Source: Heterobilharzia americana (lineage: Eukaryota > Platyhelminthes > Trematoda > Strigeidida > Schistosomatidae). From it: a stretch of 64,000 nucleotides of DNA. The stretch lies in assembly GCA_944470555.2 (NCBI GenBank), contig OX104127.1:161485276-161549275 (forward strand). The letters are read 5' to 3'. The notes below the pieces were generated by a model, which saw only the letters and a program-made list of their open reading frames with translations, ran no database searches and was not told the origin of the DNA. The translations under genes were made by a program, and so were the position numbers. How positions within the stretch are numbered: the stretch's first letter is position 1; the number at the start of each line of letters is the position of its first letter. Below, piece by piece: positions 46,306-58,300 of the stretch.

Positions 46306-49300
46306 GTAAGTGTGTCATAAGTTGATATACTGCTTCCTTGATACAGTATAGATTGCGAACAAGACTATCAGGGGAAGTAATTTATTGTTTTTACACATTG
46401 TTTATCATGCTGCTACGAATCTCTTATTCAGGCTTTTTGTTTGATGAGTTTTATTGGGTTACAAGCCTTTCCAACAAGATCTTAAGATTCTCGCAGCCTC
46501 TTTCTCGTCGATGTAGCTAATTGTCAATGATAATTTGATAAAATGACGTTTCTAACACCAAGTCTGTCTCGCTTAATATGATCCATGGGTACATGTTACG
46601 ATCCCATCCAGTAGTTCAAGTTATGCTGTTAGTGCTATGATTTAGCATGTTTACCAAGATGGTTCCGATGGAGCTCACACGTTAGCGTCCATAAGATACA
46701 GTCACAATTAAATTAACATAGAAGCTGTATATCTATAATTCCTATTAACAAATTCCATCAAATGATATATTAATGGCAGATCAAAGTACTAACTGACCGC
46801 AAACTTTTACCGACGAGGGAGATCCCAGTTCACTTAATTAACCACTCACAAACTAAGGCTACCATACTGCTGGGCTATCGTCCCAAGAGAGTCTACTAGT
46901 GCACAGATAATATGGATCAGTCTGGTGTACAGACAGATAAAATCAACGTAGAACCTCGCACACGAGTGGGTCGGTTCAAGTTTCCACCCTTCACAATAGT
47001 ATACAAAGAACAGGTGAGTAGGAAAGACTGATATCCAAATAGAAAAAGGTGTATGGAAAGAGAGAGAAAGTAAAATTAAGGTTATTCAACACATTCAAGC
47101 CTTAGAAGACAACGTCAAAGAGTGAACACATCTGCTTCATTGTGACCAATTTTCAATAATTTCACCGAGAGTCCTCAACCACTGATTCTTTTCGTCTCGG
47201 GGACCCCAGCTAGATAGTCTACATCTCCCTATAACAGGTAAGAACTTCATCTACTGGCGCCAGGTTTTGGTCTGGCCATCCCAAACTCTTTAGACTTGCC
47301 ACAGCATGACATGTCAATCTAGGCGCTGGCTTGGTATGGGGAGTACATATCCACCTCGGTTTATGAAGGTCCACAACCCCATTGACTGAATTACCTTCCT
47401 TGCCTAGTACCCCTCACTTGCTCTCAACAGTACACGGTGATTCCACCTAACGCGCGGAAAGCTGCGAAGTTAGCTCTGATCAAAACCCTATAACTATTTC
47501 ATATCTACCTTTAACGACTATCTCTCACCACCGTGTAACAGCACAGAACGGGCTGCAACAGCGCAGTATACTTGTCGTTTGATATGTAGTTGAATGTTTC
47601 GCCAATCGGCCCCAGAGATGCCACATGTTGGCAAATGCCGAACTAGGACTCTGTGTCTGAGCTCAGATGTCGTCAGCTACCAGCTAGCCCGAGCTGATGC
47701 AACTCCCCAAGTGAGTGAAGTGGTCGACATATTGCACCACTTCACTCCCTATCATTAAAATCAAAGTAGTTGCAGACCACTTCTGCAGCATCATCTTACA
47801 TTTGATAGGTGGTGAAAGACAAATGTATGCCAAACATACTCAGATTTCTGCTCAACACGTTCACAAGACTCTACATTTTGTCAACATCTTCATCTAGCAG
47901 TACAATATTGTCTGCATATTCCAAATCAACCAGATGGCCTCCACGTAGTAGATAAATCCCCATGAAGTCAGAGGTACTTCAGGTTATCTCCACTAGTAAA
48001 TCCATAATGAAGTTAGATAGGAACGGTTCTAGTTGTCGTCAATTCAGATGAAAGCTCTCCATAAGGTTTTGCTTGGCTGCATGAGTTAAAGTACAGAGCC
48101 TTGATTAGCATTAAATACCTGTTCACTATTCTTTTCACAGTTGGCCTCCGACCAAATACCTCAGGTTGGTGTTTTGTTGTGAGGTATTGTTCCCCAGTGC
48201 CCACCGAATAAAATGCTGTAACTGCAGCGTTTAAAAGCCCCATCGCCTACTTTGATGTGAGCGACCGGTTGGGGTCATTAAGTGTGGCTCATGACCTGAT
48301 ACATTGACACTGTGCCGGTTTGATTGGTATTTGAGTTTCTTATATAATTTAGTAGGTTCTTGATTACGTCAAGTAATAAAATATGCAGTTTTGGATTTAC
48401 CAGAAACTTACTTATTATGCTGTGTACTTCATTCGACTTTTTCAGCATATCTTCAGTTTGTTTGGGACTCCAAAACAGTCAAAATCACCAGTTTATTATT
48501 CCCTTCCATTTGTGTTTCGAAAGTCTACAGATTATAAGAGTCATGCGAAAGAGATTCAGTACTTGTTGCGATCTAGTGTCCAACATCTTGGGATTGTTGT
48601 ACGGATTTTTAGTGACTCACTTTCAGAAGAGCTATCTCAAATTCGAACCGCTACAGAATCTTTCCTATGCAAATACGAAAATGAACTGCACACTCATTCG
48701 GCAGCTCAGTACTTATTAGAATCAGTCAAATCTGCCCAGCTGGTTTTTGATCGAGCTTCAGAGTTGTATAGTCACGTAACCCTTCTAAGTGAATGTGTTG
48801 ACGATACTCAAGAAGATCAAACGCGTCTTCTTGGATCATGTTTGATAGTAAGTTATTTTCGTTGACCACATTTTATTAAGAACATTTAAGTCAATGTATG
48901 CTTCTCACTTTTGTTTTGACTTTCTTGCTCGGATGAGTTTTACTTTCATATGATAAAGATTTGTTTCGCAGGATGAGGACAATTGCTTGGTATCCTGCAC
49001 GTTTTGAGCTTTGTTCTTGGACGTCTCACCATGAGAATAGGAGACTCCATCAGGATTTGCTTCATATAAGTGAAGCCTTTTTAAGTTGGATGAATATCCA
49101 TGTAGCATATTTACCTATCTTGAGCGTTATTAGCTCATGGGTGGATGTATTTTTTTCCTCAGATGTTGATCTTCATAGCTTTTGTGACCATTTGACCTAT
49201 GATTTCCAGTCGACTGATCCATTTTTGGTAGTCCGTGTATTGGCTCAGTGTTTAGGCCTTTGTTGACTGGCATTTGACTGGAATATAATGCTTCCAAAAT

Positions 49301-52300
49301 TGTTTTCTAGTTTTTGAGCTTGTGTGTTGTAGTACTTCTACATCGTCGTAATCGAAGTCGTGATTGTGGTCATCTACATGTCATGATCTCAGTGCTGTTA
49401 TGTTATATGGTTTAACCGCCGCTAGTGGATACTTGTAAACTCTGAGCTGTTTGACTATTCGATTAACCAAAGTAGTGATGTTGACAGTCATTACCACTAG
49501 TTATATGTTTTATCCTCTTCAGGTAGCGGATATTTCGACTTGCATGAGATAATCTGTAGGGATTTTCTTTCTTTGTGTGCCACACTGATACCGGTCTAGA
49601 GAAGTAATTGGTTGATAATTTCTGAGGCATCTTTCATGTATGATAAAGTGATTCGTTTAGTAGATTGAGATAATGATCCCAACTCGTGTTCTGTTGACAG
49701 GCATTTCTTGATGGAGTTGATTAGATGACCATTGGATTTGAACACTTTGTGAAGTTGGTTTTCTTCTGACTTTCATAGTTGTTAAGTAGTACAGTAAGTC
49801 GTGACACGTGCGAATAGTACTTATACGCAACTCTTCTGATGGGATATTGAGTTGTCACTATCGTGATTCGAAATTTGATGTGTTTCTCGCCTTCTTGTTC
49901 TCTTGAGTCTGTAGGGTCTCATCATTTATCCTATTGATGGTAACGTCTCGGTATGCGATTTAACGGTTTGGTTGATGTGGTTGATGGTTGTTTGTGTTAT
50001 TCATTTCTCTTATTTCAAAAATTAAAAAAGTGTCATTGGTGTAATAAATCCAAATTTTTGGTTTGGTTGTTGAAATAAATATATTTATTCTAACCTTTGA
50101 ATCCTTGCTTCAGCGATCGTTTTGGATATGTGAGCTAATGTCAGCTTCCTTTATTTGTTTCTAGATCTTCCTGTTGAGCTGAAAGAATATCTTGAGAAAT
50201 AGTTTAGTTAGTTGTACAGAAGTGTTTAAGGCTCCAGGTTTTTAATCATTAGATACTTAAATGAAGCTCGAGAAGAGTCAACTGGAGATAACCAGGCAGG
50301 TTTCAGACCTGGTTGTGAGTGTATGGACTATTTTCTCACTCCATGAAGTCTTGTAGTTAGGGTGTGTTTTCCATCGCCCGACACTTGCTTTAATTCTTGA
50401 CCTAAAGTTAGCATTCGACTCTGTCGATCGTAAGGTATTGTTGCAGTTTGACTGTAAAAGGAGGACCAAGCAAGTGTATTACACTAATTTAAACTTTCTA
50501 CTCATGTTCATGCTGCTGTGCAGGACCTTACAAAGACTTTTCGTTCTACGTACTTTTGGCATACTGTTTGCACTTGTTAAATGTAAAATGATGCTTAAGG
50601 ACTATGGCATAGGCATTTTTTCCCGACCGATAGCTGCTACCTTGACGTGGTGGTCGGGCTTGCATATCACAATGACCCAACGAGCTATGCTGGTGGAACG
50701 CTTGTTCCCTCGAGGTCCTACCATACCAGAAAGGTCTGTTGGGTAGTGGTTAGACGAAAAGCAGTTACCGTCATAGTGTAAATTGCTACACTATGATGGG
50801 GGTCTGAGGGCGAAGTCGTACTGCTGCTAGCTGGATGGGGTGTGACAGCAGTAAGGTGTTTCCCTTGGATGACCAGCAGTGCCAAGCTGATGCTGCCTTC
50901 TCAGTGGAAGGGGGGGTTAGAAAAGGTCGGCCCCAAAAATAACACACTCCACCACGCCCCACGGTCTGCCGGGCCGGCGGTGTTGGTTCACTTGTCGTTT
51001 CCTTTCGCTCATCCGGCCCCAAAAATACAAAAATTCAAAATAATCATACTCAAAAGGCTGGGTGTGACAGGCCTCAAGCAGATGTCCGATGGGCTCTGCG
51101 GTCACACAAATCTCTTTCAGGTACCTTAAGAAGAAATAGCCTTCCACGGTGTGGGCAGCCGGGAAGTGTCAACCGCCCTCACAACTCTGTCAGCACCCAA
51201 GTTTCTTCTGACTGCTATCCTCCTCCTCCATCATTACCTTCTAATCTTCCTTCACGTCTCTTAATTAATGATGCTGCATCATCTTCAATTTCTCCTACCT
51301 CTGCAGCCTTCGACAACGATCTGAGTCCACAGAACAGTGTCCCTGGTCTCCTTAAACCACGCTCCAAATTACATATTGGAGCCTTCAATGTCCGCACCCT
51401 CCGTCAAATTGGCCAACAGGCTTCGTTGGCAAAGACTCTAGCAACTCGAGGCATGGATGTGTGCTGTGTTTGTGAGACACGCATACAGGACCCAAGTGTG
51501 GTTATTCACCTGACCTCTCCTGACCAATCTGGTGAATCTGCAAAATTCACCCTTCGAGTTTCTGGAGATTCGATAGCTAGCTCTCGTGGTCTTGCAGGTG
51601 TAGGTATAGCATTAAGCACCAGGGCAGAAAACTCACTACTAGACTGGATCCCAGTTGATAGTCGCCTCTGCGCTATGAGGCTGAACGGCACAGTGAGAAC
51701 TAAAAGGAATAGTGAGACTCGCCGTTGTCTCTTTGTAATCTCTGCTTACGCACCCACTGACTGTAGTTCGGATGAAGTGAAGGACGAGTTCTACCATAAA
51801 CTGTCTAACCTCCTCTCGAAAGCCAAACGTTCGGACGTAGTGGTTGTTGCAGGTGACCTCAACGCACAGGTGGGTAGACTGAGTGAGGCAGAAAGGCACT
51901 TAGGTGGCACTTTCGGAATCCCAGCTGAACGTACAGATAACGGTGATCGCCTATTACAACTATGCTCAGATAACCGCCTATTTTTAGCCAGCACAAATTT
52001 CAGACATAAAGAAAGGCACTGTCTGACCTGGCGTCCACCGAGCTCGACTCAGCGATGGACACAGATAGACCACATTGCTATTAGTCATCGCTGGAGAGGA
52101 TCGGTGGAAGACTGCCGCTCCTTCTGGAGTACGTGTTTGGACAGCGATCATGCGTTGGTCCGAGCACGTATATGCCTGCGTCTCAATGGACGTAGAAAAA
52201 ATTTGGCAACAAAACCACTACGAGTTCTGCTGGACAACGAAAACACCAAAGCCGTGTTCAGTGAGAAGTTGGCTAGGCAGTTATCGGAACAAAAGACTGT

Positions 52301-55300
52301 CACTCATCCAGAAGAAGCTTGGTGCCATCTTCAGTCTACTGTAAAAGCAGCACTGGAGACTGTAGCCGACTCCAAGATAATGGCTAAAAAGAGCCAGTGG
52401 ATATCAGCAGCTTCTTCCAAACTAATGGATGCACGTGAATGCATCCCTGCAGGCTCTGAGTACAATGAAGAGCGAGCGCAACTTAAAAATAAACTGACGA
52501 AAAGTCTGCGCAACGATCGTGAACAGTGGTGGGCAGCAAAGGCTAAAGAGATGGAAAAGGCAGCGGCGATCGGTAACAGTAGACAGTTATTTAGACTTAT
52601 TAAGGAGACTGGGGGGAAATGGTCAACAACAGTTAGTGAGGTTATAGCGGAGAAGGACGGATCGGCGATTCACTCGCAGGGAAGGCGACTGGGACGATGG
52701 GCAGAACACTTTGAGGAACAGTTTAACTGGCCTCCAGCCACCATTGCGCTGCCCGCTATCCAGTCGGACCCTGAATGGGACATAGAGACAGGTCCCCCAA
52801 CACTAGAAGAAGTTGAGAAAGCGGTAGGTAGCCTGAAACGGGGAAGGGCAGCAGGACCAGACGGACTACCTGCTGAGGTATACAAGAATGGTGGTAGAGT
52901 TCTCTTAGTCAGGCTAACGGAAGTGTTAGCCAGTATATGGGAATCAAATACGATCCCCTCCGACTGGTCTAAGTCACTGATCATCCCAGTCTTCAAGAAA
53001 GGCGAGAAGTCCTCTTGTGATAACCACAGAGGAATCAGCCTGACAAACATAGTGTCTAAGATCCTAAGTTCTATAATTCTCCGACGCCTGAGTGGAGCTC
53101 GGGAACAGCAAGCCCGAGAAAACCAGGCAGGCTTTAGACCTGGCCGTGGATGTATCGACCAAATATTCACACTGCGCCAGGTCCTGGAACATAGGCATGC
53201 TTACAGACGCCCGACAATAGCTGTATTTCTCGACCTGAAGGCGGCATTTGACTCCGTTGATCGAGAAGTCTTATGGCAGTGTCTGTCACTGAAAGGCGTG
53301 CCTAGTAAGTACATCACCTTATTGAAAGCTCTCTACTCGAACACTTGTGGGCATGTTAGAGCCTATGGTGAGTTGTCCAGGGAGCTATACTCATCAAGTG
53401 GTGTCCGTCAAGGATGCCCACTATCCCCATTCTTATTTAATTTTATCATAGATATTCTTATGGAGGTTTCCCTCTCGTCACCTAATTACAAAGACGTTGA
53501 CCGGATCACAGGTGAATTTTCCTTAGATCTAGAATATGCAGATGACATAGTCCTGTTAGGTGAAGACGCTGACAAGATGCAGAGTCTTCTGAACACTTTG
53601 AGTGGGAATTTGAGAATGTTTGGGATGCGATTTTCACCACCCAAATGCAAATTTTTGCTCCAGGACTGGTCTTCAGCGGTACCGCGGTTAACAATAGAGA
53701 GTGAAGTGGTTGAGTGTGTTGACCACTTCACTTACCTGGGAAGTAGGATCAACTCCGGTGGGTTAGTTGCCGATGAGATTTCTGCACGGATACAAAAGGC
53801 TCGATTGGCTTTTGCCAATTTGCGCCACCTATGGCGCCGCCGTGATATTCGTTTGTCTATTAAGGGTCGCGTGTACTGCACAGCAGTCCGCTCTGTTCTA
53901 CTGTATGGCTGTGAAACATGGCCATTGAAAGTGGAAGACATGAGAAGGTTACAGGTATTTGACCACCGTTGCCTTCGTAGTATAGGACGTATTCCGTGGT
54001 GTCACCATGTGAGTAATGCAGAAGTTAGGTGTAGAGTTTTAGGGAGAAGAGGTAAGTCAGTCGACGAGGTTGTGAACCTTCATCGACTGAGATGGTTGGG
54101 ACACGTACTACGTATGCCTAGTCACCGATTGCCTCGTCACACAATGTTGGCTGAGGTGGGTTCAGGCTGGAAAAAGGCCCGAGGTGGCCAGACTAAAACA
54201 TGGCACCAATGTATGAAGTCTCTGACTGTTGGTTTAAGCCATGTAGGACGATGCAGACTAGGTGGTTGGGGTCCACGGGACAAGAGGAACCAGTGGTTGG
54301 AGACCCTAGGTGATATGGCTCAGAACCGAAGTCAGTGGCGCAGATGTATACACACATTATCCTCATCTTAACAACGCTATACCGAATCTCACTATTTTGT
54401 CACTCCTCTTTCCTTTCTTCTCATACTTTATATTTCTTTTGACTGCATTCACTTATCTTCATCCTTCACCTCACTACCTTTTTACTTGATGTGCTGATAT
54501 GAGGTGTGGCAACTCGGACCGTTACGCAGTAATGCCTGGTCCTATGTTGATAATGATGATGATGATGATGATGATGATGCATAGGCATTTGTACCTTCAG
54601 AATGATGAGTTAAATGGTGCAGTGCGTCGACCACTTTAACAGTTACATGAGGCCTCGTAGGGCAATTGGTGTCGAAGTTTTCCAAACAAGGTGCAAAAGG
54701 TCCGTTTTGGCGCCTGCCAACCTACTCCATCTCTGGCACCGGTGATATCTCCGAATACTTATCGAAAGACAAGCATACTGCATAACATTCCGCTATGCAA
54801 TATATCCCGTTGCATTGTTGATTACACTTTTCTTCGTAGTATTGCTCGCTTGTGATGAAATTGTCAAGCGATCTATCGTTGAAGTTCGATGTAAGATACT
54901 TTTTAGGGAAGATAATTCAGTCGACGACGTACCACGTTCGAAACACACTAGACATCTACTTTGACCTGGAAAATTGGCTGATATCTTAATTCCTCACACA
55001 CAGAAAGTGTGACTCGTAGTCTAGCAGATGAAAATAAACCTGGTTGAGATACTTTAAGTTGGTTAAATCATTGCAAACGAAGAAGTTGTGAACCTTTACT
55101 AACTAAGACGATTGAGACGTTTGTTGAGCATACTGAGCCACTACCTATGTTAGTGCACGATGTTAGTCGAAATACGACTAGATAAAGAAAAAGCTATAGT
55201 TGACTAGAGAAAAATTTGACACCACCAATCCATGAGGTCTTTGAGTATTTTTCTGAACTGTGTGAGAAGATGTAGGCAACCTGTCGTAGATATTTTAGTT

Positions 55301-58300
55301 GATAAGAAAGAATCTGCTACTGAAAATTCTTGTTCATATTTCTCAAAACTAGTCATAGTGGCGGTTGTTTTTACACGCTTTACTACTTTTGAAATTTGAA
55401 ACGTGTTTATTAACTTTAAATTATTTACTCCCCTCTCGTGTAAATACACTTTCCCTGCTTTAATCTCATTCTTTTTCTACCCACTTCCTCCTTGTTTATT
55501 GATGTGAATTGTGTTTACTTGAAATATTATACTTGTATGCAAGACTTCACACTCATTTATTTGTATCTCTTCCTCCTTATGTATGATCTATACATTAGAC
55601 AATAAATACAACAGGACAATATGTAAGCAATGAATCTACATTGCTTTCAATCATCCAGCAAAACCAAGGCATATAACTATTATTAGTACTTTTAATGTGT
55701 TGGCAGACTGAGGAGAGTCTAGTAAAAGGTCATGAATGAATGTGGTAGAAATATGAATGTAGAATTAGTGAATTCTTTTCTCTCATGTGCTGCGTAAAAC
55801 CATATCCTTTTTTATCAATATTTTTCCTTATTAATCACTAACGTAGATGATAATTTTATTTGACAGTTAGCTCTACTTCTGGGCGTTTTCTGTAAAATCA
55901 TGTAACAAGGGAAAATAGTATTTAGAAGTAATATTCATCATGGACTGATATTGGTTGGGGAACCATTGAAAATCTGGGAGCACTGGACAGCTGTTTCGTA
56001 CTAGTATGGTACCCCTCAGCAGTACGCACCCACGACCCGGCTAGGGATGGAACTCAGGACCTTCAGGTTTCACGGCGAGCGCGTTAAGCATTCAGCCACT
56101 AGGTCGGTTTTCAGTGGTTCACAATTTCCATCTTCTGTCAATTCACCACATAGCGCGACTATCATCCAAGGTCTTCAGTTAGCATCCACTTCACTTCCGA
56201 CTGGTTGACCCCAAAGGTCACGGCTTCTCCAGTGCTCCCAGATTTTCAATGGTTCCCCAACTAATGTCAGTCCATGATGAATACTACTTCTAAATTAAAA
56301 ATCCCCACTCATCTCGAAAAAGTATTTGTTGGATTCGTGTTATGAACTACTGTTTCAAATTTCGAGATTGCTTCCTAGCCCTACTGAGTGTGTTGTGTGA
56401 ATAGATCTTATTCAGGAGGAATAGATGACAACAATTTACTAAGTAATCTTTTCAACTGTTTGTTTATATATGCTCAGATTTAGTGATAAGTTAGTTTTAT
56501 TCATTTGGGAATATTTTGGCTAAAAGAAAAATCACATTTTTGGTATTTTCTTTATGTACATTTTAGGAAAGTGCAGAGGATGAAACATTTTACACCTTTG
56601 CTCACTATTCAAGTGCACTTTTCAGTAGTGATTGTCGGGAATGGATAAATTCTTTGGCTCAGATACCTCATATCATGCGAACACTTGCAAACGAATTTCA
56701 AAAGATTTTGCATATCACACTGGCCAATGTAAGGCTTTTTATAATTGGAATCATCTGTGTTGTTGTCTGTATTAGTGGATAAAATAAGACTGTCACATAC
56801 TCAGTATTATCGTTATACTAAATACAGTAGTACTAGTCTTAAGTGTGGTCAAAATTAGAGTGGAATACTGTAAGTATTTGACCATGTGGTAATGATGGCG
56901 CATTCAATTTTCAAAATCTATAAGATTACACTTACTCATGCTAAGTGAAGTATTAACTCATAGAGTGACACGTTCAGTTTTCAGTCAAAGGGTTCTCCAA
57001 TTACCGAAGTTCTACCAATTCATCTAATATCACAGCTCTGACCAAAAACGTGTAGCTTAGATCATTATAAATCATGCAAATCTTTGCCTCTTAATCTTCC
57101 CATACGTTTGTTAGTCAATATTCTAATATTATCTTTAATTTGCTTCAGTTCTTCAGTCTTTGATAACGATTCGAGTTTACAAAACAGCATCTGTGTTCTT
57201 CTAAAACTGCTCTCCAGACTGCATTTTGGAGTTTTCAATATTCATACCTTTCATTGAATCAACCAACAAGCTTCTGTAATTGAAACTAGCCTCTCAGGCC
57301 GTGAATGTATGCTGCGTTTATGGAACATGTATTCACGGACTAATTGTGGACTGCTATTGTAAATTTATGAAAATCCCTCATTGAGTTTCTGAAGATATGA
57401 TGGCTAGTTCTTGCGGTCTTTCTTGTGTTGGTATAACACTAAGTGTGCTAAGGCGGAAAGTTCATTACTTGACTGCATCCCAGTTAACAGTTGTATGTAT
57501 GCTGTTCGACTTAACAGAAGTAGTGCCGTGAGATTGGTGTACTTCACTGATTATCCCAGCTTATAGAACGGGAGAGGAATCTTGTGACAACCATTTGGGA
57601 ATTAGTTTGACTAATATTGTATCCAAAATCTTAGGGTTCATAGTCATTTCAGGTCTACATGAAGGTTGATAACAGCAAACTGGAGAAAACTACGTAGGTT
57701 TGAGACTTGGACGAGGGTACATCGATCGTATTTTCACCCTTCAACAGGTTCTGGAACACAGGGTATATCTGCCTACCAGCAGCCAACACTTGCCATATTT
57801 CTTGACCTGAAGTTGGCATTTGACTCTGTCGTCTGTGAGGCGTTGTGGCAAAGTCTAACTGTGAAACGGGTACCGAGCAAATGTAGAACGCTAATCAAAG
57901 CTCTGTACTCGAACTCACGGAGCTATGTCAGGGCTTGTGAGGAGTTGTCTTCAGAATCGATAACAGCTAGGTGTCCATCGAGGATGTCCACTGTCGCCGT
58001 TCCTATCTAACTTCATTATGGATTTACTAGTGGAGATAACCTCAAGTACCTCTGACTTCATGGGGATTGATCTACTACGTGGAAGCCATCTGGTTGATTT
58101 GGAATATGCTGACAATATTGTGCTGCTAGATGAAGATGTTGACAAAATGTAGAGTCTTGTGAACGTGTTGAGCAGAAATCTGAGTATGTTTGGCATACAT
58201 TTGTCTTTCACCACCTATCAAATGTAAGATGATGCTGCAGAAGTGGTCTGCAACTACTTTGATTTTAATGATAGGGAGTGAAGTGGTGCAATATGTCGAC

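Noticed and set aside
47715..47897. Identical 60-residue open frames at 47715-47897 (+) and 58126-58308 (-)
   Set aside because: They are antisense readings of the conserved LINE block, not a duplicated small gene; the real signal is the nucleotide identity reported as a finding.
53486..53731. Several 60-166-codon minus-strand frames opposite the SR2-like protein
   Set aside because: They are shadow frames of a long coding sequence on the other strand.
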